Assembly: GCA_017414505.1 (NCBI GenBank)
Contig: JAFQLQ010000032.1
Coordinates: 1-64,000 of the forward strand
DNA length: 64,000 nt
Direction: 5' to 3'
Origin: Clostridia bacterium
Lineage (GTDB): Bacteria > Bacillota > Clostridia > UMGS1840 > HGM11507
The translations under genes were made by a program, and so were the position numbers. A model generated the notes under the pieces. That model had not been told where the DNA came from. It did not search any database and saw nothing but the letters and a program-made list of their open reading frames with translations. This document shows, one piece after another, positions 16,718 through 25,584 of the stretch. Numbering within the stretch: the stretch's first letter is position 1; each line of letters opens with the position of its first letter.

Positions 16718-16745
16718 GTCGCCTCGTACGAGGCGACTTTTTTAT
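16718..16745. terminator. bidirectional terminator
   Basis: A perfect 10-bp self-complementary stem, GTCGCCTCGT / ACGAGGCGAC, with AAAAATT before and TTTTTT after, between the convergent antiporter and aldolase genes. Confidence 0.9.
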
Positions 16746-17596
16746 GCTTTATTTACAGAACCGAATAGCTCCATCTTGGTTTTTACAACTTTTTTAATTT
16801 CTTCTACTTTCATATTTCTCATTTCAAGATATGAATTCATTCCGGTGTAAGGCTCACAATTATCAAGCTTATTTCTTGAAGCTTTTTCTCCTGCAATACA
16901 AAGGTCGGTGTAAATATTTATTTTTGCAATACCTCCTTTTACGCAGTTTCTGAAATCGTCATCGGAAAGTCCTGAACCACCGTGAAGAACAAGGGGAGTA
17001 TCAACTGCTTCTCTTATTTCAGCAAGTCTGTTTAAATCAAGCTGAGGCTTGGTTATGTACTTTCCGTGCGCAGTTCCTATTGAAATTGCAAGTGCATCAA
17101 CTCCCGTAGCTGCAATATAGGATTTTGCCTGTTCAACTGTGGTGTATAAATCCGCTTTATCGTTATCAGAGTCATTTGCCTGCCCAACGTGACCGATTTC
17201 ACCCTCAACGGTAGCACCCATACTGTGAGCAATTTTTACAATTTCCTTTGTCTGTGCAATATTTTCATCGTAAGGATTTGCAGATCCGTCAAACATAATG
17301 CTTGAATATCCAAGCTGAAGTGCTTCAATACATCTGTCAAAGGTCAAACCGTGGTCGTAATGAACAACAACGGGAACACTTGCTCTTTTTGCGGCTTCGA
17401 CAACCGATGGAGAAAGCAATTTAAGTTCTCCGTAGGGAAGAAGAACCTCAGCAGTACCGATAATTACGGGAGATTTTGTTTCTTCTGCAGCTTCAATAAC
17501 ACCCTGAAGCATTTCCATATCAGTTGTGTTAAAAAGTCCTACTGCATAACGATTTTTCTGTGCATCTTTTAAAACAGCATTTAAATTTACTAACAT
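16742..17596 (-). CDS. class II fructose-bisphosphate aldolase family protein
   Basis: Zn2+-dependent aldolase of the FbaA/GatY/KbaY family, 284 residues. Ligands and phosphate-binding blocks are visible: VVVHYDHG (catalytic Asp and Zn His), VEGEIGHVGQ, AISIGTAHG (Zn His), LVLHGGSGL (third Zn His) and KINIYTDL. It cleaves a ketose 1,6-bisphosphate or 1-phosphate to triose phosphates. It lies 21 bp downstream of the XRE-PfkB gene in the same operon, so the kinase product is probably its substrate. Which sugar (fructose, tagatose or another) cannot be decided from sequence. Confidence 0.9.
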   Translation of the reverse strand: MLVNLNAVLKDAQKNRYAVGLFNTTDMEMLQGVIEAAEETKSPVIIGTAEVLLPYGELKLLSPSVVEAAKRASVPVVVHYDHGLTFDRCIEALQLGYSSIMFDGSANPYDENIAQTKEIVKIAHSMGATVEGEIGHVGQANDSDNDKADLYTTVEQAKSYIAATGVDALAISIGTAHGKYITKPQLDLNRLAEIREAVDTPLVLHGGSGLSDDDFRNCVKGGIAKINIYTDLCIAGEKASRNKLDNCEPYTGMNSYLEMRNMKVEEIKKVVKTKMELFGSVNKA

Positions 17597-17617
17597 TTTT
17601 ATTTCATCCTTTTCTTA

Positions 17618-18832
17618 TTATATTTTTTGTCTTTCATACATTGTGTACATTTTTTCAAGTTCTTTTTTCGGCTTCATTCCGCTTATGGAATCGGCTTCCG
17701 ATAAGTTTGCCGCGGCGGCACAGGAAGCAAATTCAAGAATTTTTTCATCTTCATATCCGTTGTATAATCCATACAAGCATCCTGCGGCAAAGGAATCGCC
17801 TGCACCAACACTTCCTTTTATATATCCCTCGGGAAGCTTCAGCGACGGCACAACAGTAAATTTGCCATCGGCATTCATCATAAATCCGGCTTCTACACAG
17901 TGAACAATAACTTTTTCACGAACACCGTATTTTATAAAGGCTTCCATTGTTTTTCTGATGTTTTCAACGTTGACAGAACCGTCATCATTTCTGGGGTTGA
18001 GCCCTGTAACCATACCGCTTTCGGTCTCGTTTAAAATTGCGTAATCGCAATGTTTTAATACGGGAATTATTTTTGATGCGTAATCTCCGATGGTGGAGCT
18101 TACAACGTCAATAGATGTTTTTATTCCTTTTTTGCTTATATTGTGAAGCAGTCTTGCCATTTTTGTTCCGTATTCGGGATCATTACTGTCCAGCTCGTCA
18201 AGCAGCATTATGTAGCCAATGTGAAAAATTTTACATTCGAGATTATCAACATCAACATCATTAATACAAAATTCAGCATTTGCTCCTTTTGAATGGAAGA
18301 AGGTCCTTTCTCCTGTGTTAACCTCTGTCATAACATGGCCCACACTGGTGGATAATGTTTCGGATACCGAAATTCCGTTTGTATCTATTCCATATTTCTT
18401 CATCTGGGAAATAACGTATCTGCCGTATTCGTCGTTTCCTATTTTTCCGATTGCCGAAAGAAAAATATCCGGATCAATTTTAGCAAGATTGATAAGTGTA
18501 TTGGGTACACATCCTCCAACTGCCTGACTGCTTGAAAGTATATAGGCAAGCATATTTTTTTCAGGATATGTATCTATCATATTAACTACATCTGTCAGTA
18601 TATTTCCTGCGATTACTATTCCTTTCGGGTTTCCTTTTAAAAGATAATCCACAGAAACACCAAAAATTTCAGCTAAAACGGGCAGTTGAGTAATTTCGGG
18701 ATAGCCCATACCGTTTTCCCATTTGCTAACAGCTTTATCACTTACGTTTAGCTTCTGAGCAAGTTCAAGCTGAGTCATACCGAGTTTTTTTCTCAGTTTC
18801 AGAATCATATTTCCGAAATCAACAGTATTCAT
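17618..18832 (-). CDS. XRE-type HTH regulator fused to a PfkB-family sugar kinase
   Basis: Residues 1-66 are a complete XRE (HTH_3) domain: LRKKLGMTQLELAQKLNVSD followed by KAVSKWENGMGYP and LPVLAEIFGVSVDYLLKG. Residues about 70-404 are a PfkB (ribokinase-like) kinase with the first signature region VGGCVPNTLINLAK and the catalytic GSVGAGDSFAAGCLYG (general-base Asp in GAGD). The chain would be a DNA-binding kinase, able to sense or phosphorylate its own inducer sugar. It is divergent from the Mgl-type transporter, whose promoter region it probably controls. The frame is continuous; RBS AAAGGAGG. Confidence 0.9.
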   Translation of the reverse strand: MNTVDFGNMILKLRKKLGMTQLELAQKLNVSDKAVSKWENGMGYPEITQLPVLAEIFGVSVDYLLKGNPKGIVIAGNILTDVVNMIDTYPEKNMLAYILSSSQAVGGCVPNTLINLAKIDPDIFLSAIGKIGNDEYGRYVISQMKKYGIDTNGISVSETLSTSVGHVMTEVNTGERTFFHSKGANAEFCINDVDVDNLECKIFHIGYIMLLDELDSNDPEYGTKMARLLHNISKKGIKTSIDVVSSTIGDYASKIIPVLKHCDYAILNETESGMVTGLNPRNDDGSVNVENIRKTMEAFIKYGVREKVIVHCVEAGFMMNADGKFTVVPSLKLPEGYIKGSVGAGDSFAAGCLYGLYNGYEDEKILEFASCAAAANLSEADSISGMKPKKELEKMYTMYERQKI

Positions 18833-19033
18833 GTAGCTATTTCCTCCTTTGTTTTTCTTTATTTTTATTATAATATGTAAATTTAAAAAAGTAAACCTAC
18901 GAATTTTTGAGAATAAACGAATAGTTAATCAAAACATCTACGCCTGGTAGAGTTCTAAATAAATTTTTTTGTGTATAAATTCTGTAAATTAAATAAAACT
19001 ATAATCAAAAGCTAAATCATGGAGGAAAATCAT

Positions 19034-20116
19034 ATGAAAAAGAAAATTTTAATAATATCTATATTGACCGCAGTGGCTGTAAGCTTTACATCCTGCGGCA
19101 GAAACGAAAATGCCGGGCAGTCCGGCGGTGAAGCTAATGCTCATGTATTTTATTATACATTCAGCGATCCCTATATAACAAGTGTAAGAAGTGCTCTTGG
19201 CAGAGAGCTTAAGGATTCCGGCATAAGCTTTCAGGATTACGACGGAAACGGAAACCAGACAACGCAGACCGAACAGGTTCAGACCTCTGTAACAAAAGGT
19301 GCAAAGGTACTCGTTGTAAACATTGTAAATACCGGTTCGGATGATGCGGCAAACGGTATTATAACCCTTGCCAAGAATGCCTCAATACCGCTTATTTTCT
19401 TCAACAGAGAGGTTTCCAATGAAGCAATAAACAGCTATGATAACTGTGCCTTTGTAGGAACAGATGCGGCAGAGGCTGGACATTTGCAAGGCGAAATGAT
19501 AGGTAATTATGTTAAGGATAATTTCTCCGAAATTGATCTTAACGGAGATGGAGAAATTTCCTATATTCTGTTTAAAGGCGAAGAGGGTAATAATGAAGCA
19601 ATTTACAGAACGCAGTATGCTGTTGAGGACGCAAACAAAGTGCTTGCAGAAGCAAATATGATGCCTCTTAAGTTCTATGATGCAAATAACCCCAATAAAT
19701 ATTTAGTAGATAAAAACGGACAGTGGTCTGCGGCAGCGGCTAATGAATATATGACAACCGCACTTGCTTCCTATGGTGATTCAGGAAACAATATGATTGA
19801 AATGGTAATATGTAACAACGACAATATGGCAGAGGGCGCGATTTCGGCGTTGAATTCGGTAGGTTATAATACCGGCAGCGGTAAGAAAATTCCGGTTTTC
19901 GGAGTAGATGCAACCGATGCCGCAAAAGAGCTTATAAAAGACGGCAAAATGACCGGTACAATCAAGCAGGATGCCGAAGGTATGGCAAATGCGCTTGATC
20001 ATCTTGTGGAAAATGCTCTGGAGGGCAAACCGCTGTTGGACGATACCGACGACTACAATGTGGACAGTAACGTTTCAAAAATAAGAATACCCTATGCTGT
20101 ATATTTGGGAGAATAG
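19034..20116 (+). CDS. mglB: sugar ABC transporter substrate-binding lipoprotein (MglB-like)
   Basis: Periplasmic-binding-protein-type I family (galactose/glucose-type), 360 residues. Signal peptide with lipobox ending FTSC at residue 23 or so, giving a lipidated Cys. A calcium-loop-like stretch DLNGDGEISYILFKG follows in the hinge half, as in MglB. Family blocks: FFNREV, VGTDAAEAG, GEEGNNEA, CNNDNMAEGA, VFGVDATDAA and GTIKQDAEGMA. An ATG at 19019 overlaps the Shine-Dalgarno GGAGG; the ATG at 19034 with eight-base spacing is the start. First gene of an mglBAC-type operon. Confidence 0.88.
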   Translation: MKKKILIISILTAVAVSFTSCGRNENAGQSGGEANAHVFYYTFSDPYITSVRSALGRELKDSGISFQDYDGNGNQTTQTEQVQTSVTKGAKVLVVNIVNTGSDDAANGIITLAKNASIPLIFFNREVSNEAINSYDNCAFVGTDAAEAGHLQGEMIGNYVKDNFSEIDLNGDGEISYILFKGEEGNNEAIYRTQYAVEDANKVLAEANMMPLKFYDANNPNKYLVDKNGQWSAAAANEYMTTALASYGDSGNNMIEMVICNNDNMAEGAISALNSVGYNTGSGKKIPVFGVDATDAAKELIKDGKMTGTIKQDAEGMANALDHLVENALEGKPLLDDTDDYNVDSNVSKIRIPYAVYLGE

Positions 20117-20130
20117 AGGAATTTTAAAAA

Positions 20131-21630
20131 ATGTCTGACAATGTATTACTTCAAATGACTGATATCCGCAAGGAATTTCCCGGAGTAAAGGCGTTGAACG
20201 GAGTTTCGCTTACTGTAAGGAGAGGAACCGTTCACGCCCTTATGGGCGAAAACGGAGCAGGAAAATCAACCCTTATGAAATGTCTTTTCGGAATCTACAA
20301 AAAAGACGGAGGACATATTTACCTTGAGGGTAAGGAAATAGAATTTAAAAATTCAAAGGATGCGCTGGAGCAGGGTGTTGCAATGGTGCATCAGGAACTC
20401 AATCAGGCGCTTAAGAGGAATGTTATGGATAATCTGTGGCTTGGGCGATACCCTACCAAGCTTGGATTTGTAACCTCTGAGCGTATTATGTTTGAAAAAA
20501 CAAAAGCAATATTCAAGGATTTGGGTATAGATGTTAATCCTACTCAGATAATGAGTACTATGCCTGTTGCACAAAGGCAGATGGTGGAAATTGCAAAAGC
20601 AGTTTCCTATAATTCAAAAATTATAGTATTTGACGAACCGACCTCTTCATTGACCGAACAGGAGGTAGAACACCTGTTCCGCATCATAAATATGCTTCGT
20701 GACAGAGGTTGCGGAATTATATATATTTCTCATAAGATGGAAGAAATACTGCGTATTTCTGACGATGTAACAGTAATGCGTGATGGCACATGGGTAGCCA
20801 CCGAGCCTGCAAAAAATCTGACAATGGATAAAATTATTCATCTTATGGTAGGAAGAGAATTAACCAATCGTTTTCCGGAAAAAACCAATACTCCGGGTGA
20901 GGTGATTCTTGAAGTTGATGGTCTTTGCGGAATGTATAACAATGTAAAGGACGTTTCTTTCAGCTTAAGAAAAGGCGAAATTCTGGGGATTGCAGGTCTT
21001 GCCGGAGCAGGGAGAACCGAGGTTATAGAAAATATTTTCGGTATTTCCGCAAGAAAAAGCGGAAAGCTATACCTTCACGGTAAAAAAATTGAAAACAGAA
21101 CAGCATCGGAAGCTATCAGAAACGGTTTTGCTCTTTTAACTGAAGAACGCCGAAGTACAGGTATTTTCGGAATACTGAATATAAGGGAAAATACAGTAAT
21201 TTCCGGGCTTAAAAAATATAAAAAAGCCGGAATTTATTTAAGCAACAGGGATATGTCGAAGGATACCGAATGGTCTATACGTTCTATGAGGATAAAAACA
21301 CCTTCGCAAAAAACGCAGATACGCTCACTTTCCGGCGGTAATCAGCAAAAAGTAATTTTAGGGCGGTGGTTGCTTACCAATCCTGAAATTCTGATGCTTG
21401 ATGAACCCACAAGAGGTATTGATGTAGGCGCAAAATATGAAATTTATCAGCTTATTGGCGACCTTGCAAATAAAGGCAAGGGAGTAATAGTTGTTTCGGG
21501 AGAAATGCCTGAACTTCTCGGCATCTGCGACCGCATACTTGTTATGTCCGGCGGAAGGCTTGCCGGAGAGGTAGATGCAAAAACCACCACTCAGGAAGAA
21601 ATAATGGCTTTGGCTGCTAAATATGTGTAA
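20131..21630 (+). CDS. mglA: sugar ABC transporter ATPase, two nucleotide-binding domains (MglA-like)
   Basis: 499 residues with tandem ATPase domains. The first has Walker [25 protein letters not shown] in the signature position and Walker [10 protein letters not shown]. The second has a degenerate Walker A ([10 protein letters not shown]), the signature [15 protein letters not shown] and Walker [11 protein letters not shown]. This is the standard CUT2/MglA/RbsA layout. It energises uptake through the downstream permease. Confidence 0.95.
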   Translation: MSDNVLLQMTDIRKEFPGVKALNGVSLTVRRGTVHALMGENGAGKSTLMKCLFGIYKKDGGHIYLEGKEIEFKNSKDALEQGVAMVHQELNQALKRNVMDNLWLGRYPTKLGFVTSERIMFEKTKAIFKDLGIDVNPTQIMSTMPVAQRQMVEIAKAVSYNSKIIVFDEPTSSLTEQEVEHLFRIINMLRDRGCGIIYISHKMEEILRISDDVTVMRDGTWVATEPAKNLTMDKIIHLMVGRELTNRFPEKTNTPGEVILEVDGLCGMYNNVKDVSFSLRKGEILGIAGLAGAGRTEVIENIFGISARKSGKLYLHGKKIENRTASEAIRNGFALLTEERRSTGIFGILNIRENTVISGLKKYKKAGIYLSNRDMSKDTEWSIRSMRIKTPSQKTQIRSLSGGNQQKVILGRWLLTNPEILMLDEPTRGIDVGAKYEIYQLIGDLANKGKGVIVVSGEMPELLGICDRILVMSGGRLAGEVDAKTTTQEEIMALAAKYV

Positions 21631-21642
21631 AGGAGAATATTT

Positions 21643-22710
21643 ATGGAAAAACCGAATTTTAAAAATAAAATAGCGGAGTACAGAAACTTAAGCCCGGGAG
21701 AAAAGGGGAATTACCGAAAAGAGTTTCTTATAAATAATTCTCTTTACATTTTTCTTATTCTTGCAATTATAGTAATTCAGATTATGGAGCCTATGTTTTT
21801 ATCTTCACGTTCAATAGTCAACATAATCTCTCTTTCAGCGGCTAATTTGCCCATTGCACTTGGAATTGCAGGTACAATTATTTTAACGGGTACTGACCTT
21901 TCCGCAGGGCGTGTGGTTGGTCTTGTTGCCTGTGTTGCGGCATCATTACTGCAAACTACGGGATACGCCAACAAAATGTTTCCCGACCTTGCAACAATGC
22001 CCGTATTTTTAGTGCTTTTTATTGCTCTTGCAATAGGCGCGGCAGTTGGTGCTGTTAACGGTTTCTGTACAGCGAAATTTAAGCTTCACCCTTTTATTGT
22101 TACTCTTTCCACTCAGCTCATTGTTTACGGTTTGCTTCTTATGTATCTTATGATAGGCAACAATAACGGGCAATCGCTTTCAGGACTTGATAAAAGCTAT
22201 ACCGATTTTATCTCGGGAAGTATAATTTCCATAGGCAAAACGCCTGTTCCGAACTATGTATGGTATGCAATTCTGATAACTGCAGTTATGTGGTTTATAT
22301 GGAATAAAACCACATTCGGTAAGAATATGTTTGCCGTTGGTTCTAATGCAGAAGCGGCAAATGTCTCCGGTGTAAATGTAACAAAAACCATAATATCTGT
22401 TTTTGTACTTGCCGGAATAATGTACGGCTTTACAGGCTTTATCGAATCGGCTCGTATCGGTTCAAATACCGCGGCAACAGGTCTTAACTACGAACTTGAT
22501 GCCATTGCGGCGTGTGTAATCGGCGGTGTTTCCTTTGTAGGTGGTATAGGAAAAATCCGCGGAGTTATTATGGGAGTTGTCCTTCTTAGAATTATCTTTG
22601 TCGGGCTTACCTTCCTTGGAATAGATCAGAATATGCAGTATGTTATAAAAGGTCTTATAATTCTTATTGCCTGTGCTATTGATATGAGAAAATATCTTGT
22701 AAGAAAGTAA
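21643..22710 (+). CDS. mglC: sugar ABC transporter permease (MglC-like)
   Basis: 355-residue inner-membrane permease of the BPD_transp_2 family, with about 9-10 hydrophobic segments. Family blocks: LPIALGIAGTIILTGTDLSAG, HPFIVTLSTQLI, FGKNMFAVGSNAEAANVSGV, and ELDAIAACVIGG followed by FVGGIGKIRG. A hydrophilic N-terminal extension of about 35 residues precedes the first segment. Together with the two preceding genes it forms a complete importer. Last gene of the operon, followed by a terminator. Confidence 0.93.
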   Translation: MEKPNFKNKIAEYRNLSPGEKGNYRKEFLINNSLYIFLILAIIVIQIMEPMFLSSRSIVNIISLSAANLPIALGIAGTIILTGTDLSAGRVVGLVACVAASLLQTTGYANKMFPDLATMPVFLVLFIALAIGAAVGAVNGFCTAKFKLHPFIVTLSTQLIVYGLLLMYLMIGNNNGQSLSGLDKSYTDFISGSIISIGKTPVPNYVWYAILITAVMWFIWNKTTFGKNMFAVGSNAEAANVSGVNVTKTIISVFVLAGIMYGFTGFIESARIGSNTAATGLNYELDAIAACVIGGVSFVGGIGKIRGVIMGVVLLRIIFVGLTFLGIDQNMQYVIKGLIILIACAIDMRKYLVRK

Positions 22711-22711
22711 A

Positions 22712-22740
22712 AAAACCGGGGATTAATTCCCGGTTTTCTC
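22712..22740 (+). terminator. terminator of the sugar transporter operon
   Basis: Stem AAAACCGGG(G)A / T(T)CCCGGTTTT directly after the permease stop, followed by CTC. Confidence 0.75.
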
Positions 22741-22753
22741 TACGTTAAGTTGA

Positions 22754-22783
22754 TTGACATATAATTGCCAGTTGTGGTAAAAT
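22754..22783 (+). promoter_or_regulatory. promoter of the GH38 gene
   Basis: -35 TTGACA, 18-bp spacer, -10 TAAAAT, 30 bp before the start codon. Confidence 0.65.
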
Positions 22784-22812
22784 TATTGTAGAAAAAATAA
22801 GGAGTTAAAATC

Positions 22813-25494
22813 ATGGATAAAACACTGGATATTTTTTATTTTTCAAGTACACACTGGGACAGGGAATGGTATCAGGATTTTCAGGGCTTCAGATATCGTC
22901 TTGTGAAAATGACAGATAAGCTTATTGACCTTTTTGAAAGTGATCCCGATTATAAAACCTTTCATTTTGACGGACAGACAATAGTTCTTGAAGACTATGT
23001 GGAAATCTGTCCTGAAAAGAAAGCGAAACTGAAAAAATTAATCGAAGAACGTAAAATTCTTATAGGCCCCTGGTATGTAATGCCGGATGAGTTTCTTCTT
23101 TCGGGAGAAAGCTTAATCCGTAATCTTATGACAGGGCATAAAATTTCAAAAGAATGGGGCACAGAGGCGTGGAAATACGGTTACATATGTGATATTTTCG
23201 GACATATTGCGCAAATGCCTCAGATTTTTAAAGGATTTGATTTGAACTATTCTATTTTGGGAAGAGGTACTACCGAAACTGATCCTGCATATTTTAAATG
23301 GACTTCTCCCGATGGAAGCTATTGTAATACATTCAAGCTTCCGCTTAACGGCGGCTACGGCGAATTTAAGCAGGACTGCTATGCCGGGGTAGAGGATAAA
23401 TCTGTTGATAATCCTGTGCTGATTGAAAAAATAAAAGCGTATATTGATAAAGAAATCGAACGAAGCAATATTCCCGTAATTACAATTATGGACGGCCTTG
23501 ACCATTCGGATGCATCCGTTTATACAACTCAGTATATAAAGAAAATTGCTGAAATGTACCCCAATGCAAAAGTTCATCACGTTAATCTTTGCGAGCAGGG
23601 TAAAATGCTGGATATGTATGAAGATAAACTTCCGGTGGTAATGGGCGAGCTTAACAGAACTCCTCATAACCGATATGGATATCTTCATCTTATAACAAAC
23701 ACTTTGTCCAGTCATTATCCCGTAAAAAAAGCAAATGACGAATGCCAAAACCTTATGGAAAAACAGCTTGAACCTGCTATTTTCCTTTCCAAATTTGATA
23801 ATGTAAAGCTTAACAAAAGCTATTCCGATCTGGCATATAAATACCTTATTCAGAATCATCCTCACGACTCCATATGCGGCTGCTCAATCGATCAGGTTCA
23901 TAAGGATATGGAATACCGTTTTGATCAGGTAAAAGATATTGGAAAGGCAGTTTTAGACGACTATTTATATCAGATTAAGCGTGAAGAGCCTGAAAATCTT
24001 GAAAAAGATTTTGAAAGCATACTTACATTCTATAATCTTCTTCCTTTTGATATTGAAAAAACTGTTACTGCTGATATCAATTTCAAACAGCATTATCCGG
24101 AACAGTTTGCAGAAGGATTTGGTTACGAATTTATAAATTCCTTTAAAATTTATGATTATGAAGGCAATGAAATTCCGTATCAGATTACTGATATAAAAAA
24201 TGCTTACAGAGTGCGTATTTATGACCAGTTTTCGGAGGATAAGGATGTATATACAGTAAGTATGAAAGTGAAAATTCCCGCCTGCGGAAGAAGTGAATAC
24301 AAAATAGTGCCGTTTTATCCTGCAGTAAGATATCCTGAAAAGATGGCATCGGGTGCGGATTATGCGGAAAACGAATTTATAAAAGTTAAAATCTTAAATA
24401 ACGGCTCTTTAGAGCTAACCGACAAGAAAACCGGTAAAATTTACACTCAACTTTGTAACCTTGCAGATGACGGTGAAATTGGTGACGGCTGGTATCACGC
24501 AAATCCCGTAAATGACAGAACGGTTTATTCAAATGGCGGAAACTGTACAATTGAAAAGGTGGAAAGCGGAGTTTCCAGATGTGTGTTTAAGATAACAAAA
24601 TATCTTGAAGTTCCACGTGAAACAATTACATATAAGTATGGTATGAAACGCAGCGAGGAAACTGTTACATTAAAATTTGTTTCGTATATAGGACTTTCTG
24701 AAGAAAACAGATATGTTGATGTTAAAATGAGGTATTTCAACGAGGCAAAAGACCACAGACTTCGTCTTGTTCTTCCTACGGGAATTACCGAAAATAAGTA
24801 TTTTGCAGGTCAGGCATTCTACTGCTGCGAAAGAAATACAGGTATGAATTTTGATACCAAAGACTGGCGTGAGCCGGATCAGTTTGAAAAATCAACTAAC
24901 GGTATTGTTGGAAAACGTGATTCAGACGGAAACGGTATTGCATTTGTTGCGGCGGCAGGAATTCACGAATGTTCGGCGTATAACGATAAAGAGGGAACGT
25001 TAAACATCACTCTTTCAAGATCAGTTCGTAATACTCCTATGGCGCCAAATGACAGGGGAATAAAATGTCAGCTTAATACAGAGCTTGAGTATGATTTTAT
25101 AATTGCTCCTGTTGATAACGGCGTTTCGTATAGTGATCTTGTGAAAATTCAGGATATTATGGCTTGCCCGGTAAAAAGTAATTTTGTTAATGTTAACGGA
25201 AAGGCTGAAATATCAGCGCCTTTAAGTAATCTTAAGGTTGAGGGCGAAAACATTTTAACAAGTATAATAAAATGTTCTGAGGATGGAGCTGAAAATACAG
25301 TTGTTATAAGGGTTTTCAATGCTTCCAATGAAATGAGCAAAGGTAAAATTTTTATAAATGCAGAAATTGAAAAAGCAACCTGCGTAAACCTTAATGAAGA
25401 ATATATCTGCGATATTGAAAGTGAAAAAAACGTACTCTCATTTGATATTGAACCATGGAAAATCAGAACTTTTAAAATACAGGTTAATATTTAG
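22813..25494 (+). CDS. alpha-mannosidase, glycoside hydrolase family 38
   Basis: 893 residues without a signal peptide, so cytoplasmic. The N-terminal catalytic domain opens with SSTHWDREWY (Zn ligands His and Asp). The nucleophile Asp lies in YICDIFGHIAQMPQI, and the remaining Zn His in NHPHDSICGCSIDQVH (near residue 350). The mid domain and beta-sandwich C-terminal domain follow. Length fits GH38. It removes alpha-linked mannose from imported oligosaccharides, perhaps from N-glycans or yeast mannan. It is followed by a GH2 mannosidase gene and preceded by the sugar transporter. Confidence 0.93.
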   Translation: MDKTLDIFYFSSTHWDREWYQDFQGFRYRLVKMTDKLIDLFESDPDYKTFHFDGQTIVLEDYVEICPEKKAKLKKLIEERKILIGPWYVMPDEFLLSGESLIRNLMTGHKISKEWGTEAWKYGYICDIFGHIAQMPQIFKGFDLNYSILGRGTTETDPAYFKWTSPDGSYCNTFKLPLNGGYGEFKQDCYAGVEDKSVDNPVLIEKIKAYIDKEIERSNIPVITIMDGLDHSDASVYTTQYIKKIAEMYPNAKVHHVNLCEQGKMLDMYEDKLPVVMGELNRTPHNRYGYLHLITNTLSSHYPVKKANDECQNLMEKQLEPAIFLSKFDNVKLNKSYSDLAYKYLIQNHPHDSICGCSIDQVHKDMEYRFDQVKDIGKAVLDDYLYQIKREEPENLEKDFESILTFYNLLPFDIEKTVTADINFKQHYPEQFAEGFGYEFINSFKIYDYEGNEIPYQITDIKNAYRVRIYDQFSEDKDVYTVSMKVKIPACGRSEYKIVPFYPAVRYPEKMASGADYAENEFIKVKILNNGSLELTDKKTGKIYTQLCNLADDGEIGDGWYHANPVNDRTVYSNGGNCTIEKVESGVSRCVFKITKYLEVPRETITYKYGMKRSEETVTLKFVSYIGLSEENRYVDVKMRYFNEAKDHRLRLVLPTGITENKYFAGQAFYCCERNTGMNFDTKDWREPDQFEKSTNGIVGKRDSDGNGIAFVAAAGIHECSAYNDKEGTLNITLSRSVRNTPMAPNDRGIKCQLNTELEYDFIIAPVDNGVSYSDLVKIQDIMACPVKSNFVNVNGKAEISAPLSNLKVEGENILTSIIKCSEDGAENTVVIRVFNASNEMSKGKIFINAEIEKATCVNLNEEYICDIESEKNVLSFDIEPWKIRTFKIQVNI

Positions 25495-25505
25495 GATTTT
25501 GTCAC

Positions 25506-25535
25506 TTGACTTTGAATTGTATATGGTTATATAAT
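25506..25535 (+). promoter_or_regulatory. promoter of the GH2 gene
   Basis: -35 TTGACT, 18-bp spacer, -10 TATAAT. The predicted start falls inside the hairpin that follows. Confidence 0.6.
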
Positions 25536-25537
25536 TA

Positions 25538-25569
25538 GGGTAGAAGCAAAGCTTCTGCCCAATTTTTTT
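25538..25569 (+). terminator. terminator hairpin after the GH38 gene
   Basis: GGGTAGAAGC / GCTTCTGCCC with a 3-nt loop and one G-T pair, then AATTTTTTT. It ends transcription from the GH38 gene. For the promoter just upstream it would lie at the very 5' end of the mRNA, too close to terminate, and could instead protect the transcript. Confidence 0.7.
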
Positions 25570-25584
25570 AAAAGGAGAATTATT

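Noticed and set aside
23146-23865. 239-codon minus-strand open frame
   Set aside because: It is antisense within the GH38 coding region and lacks an RBS.
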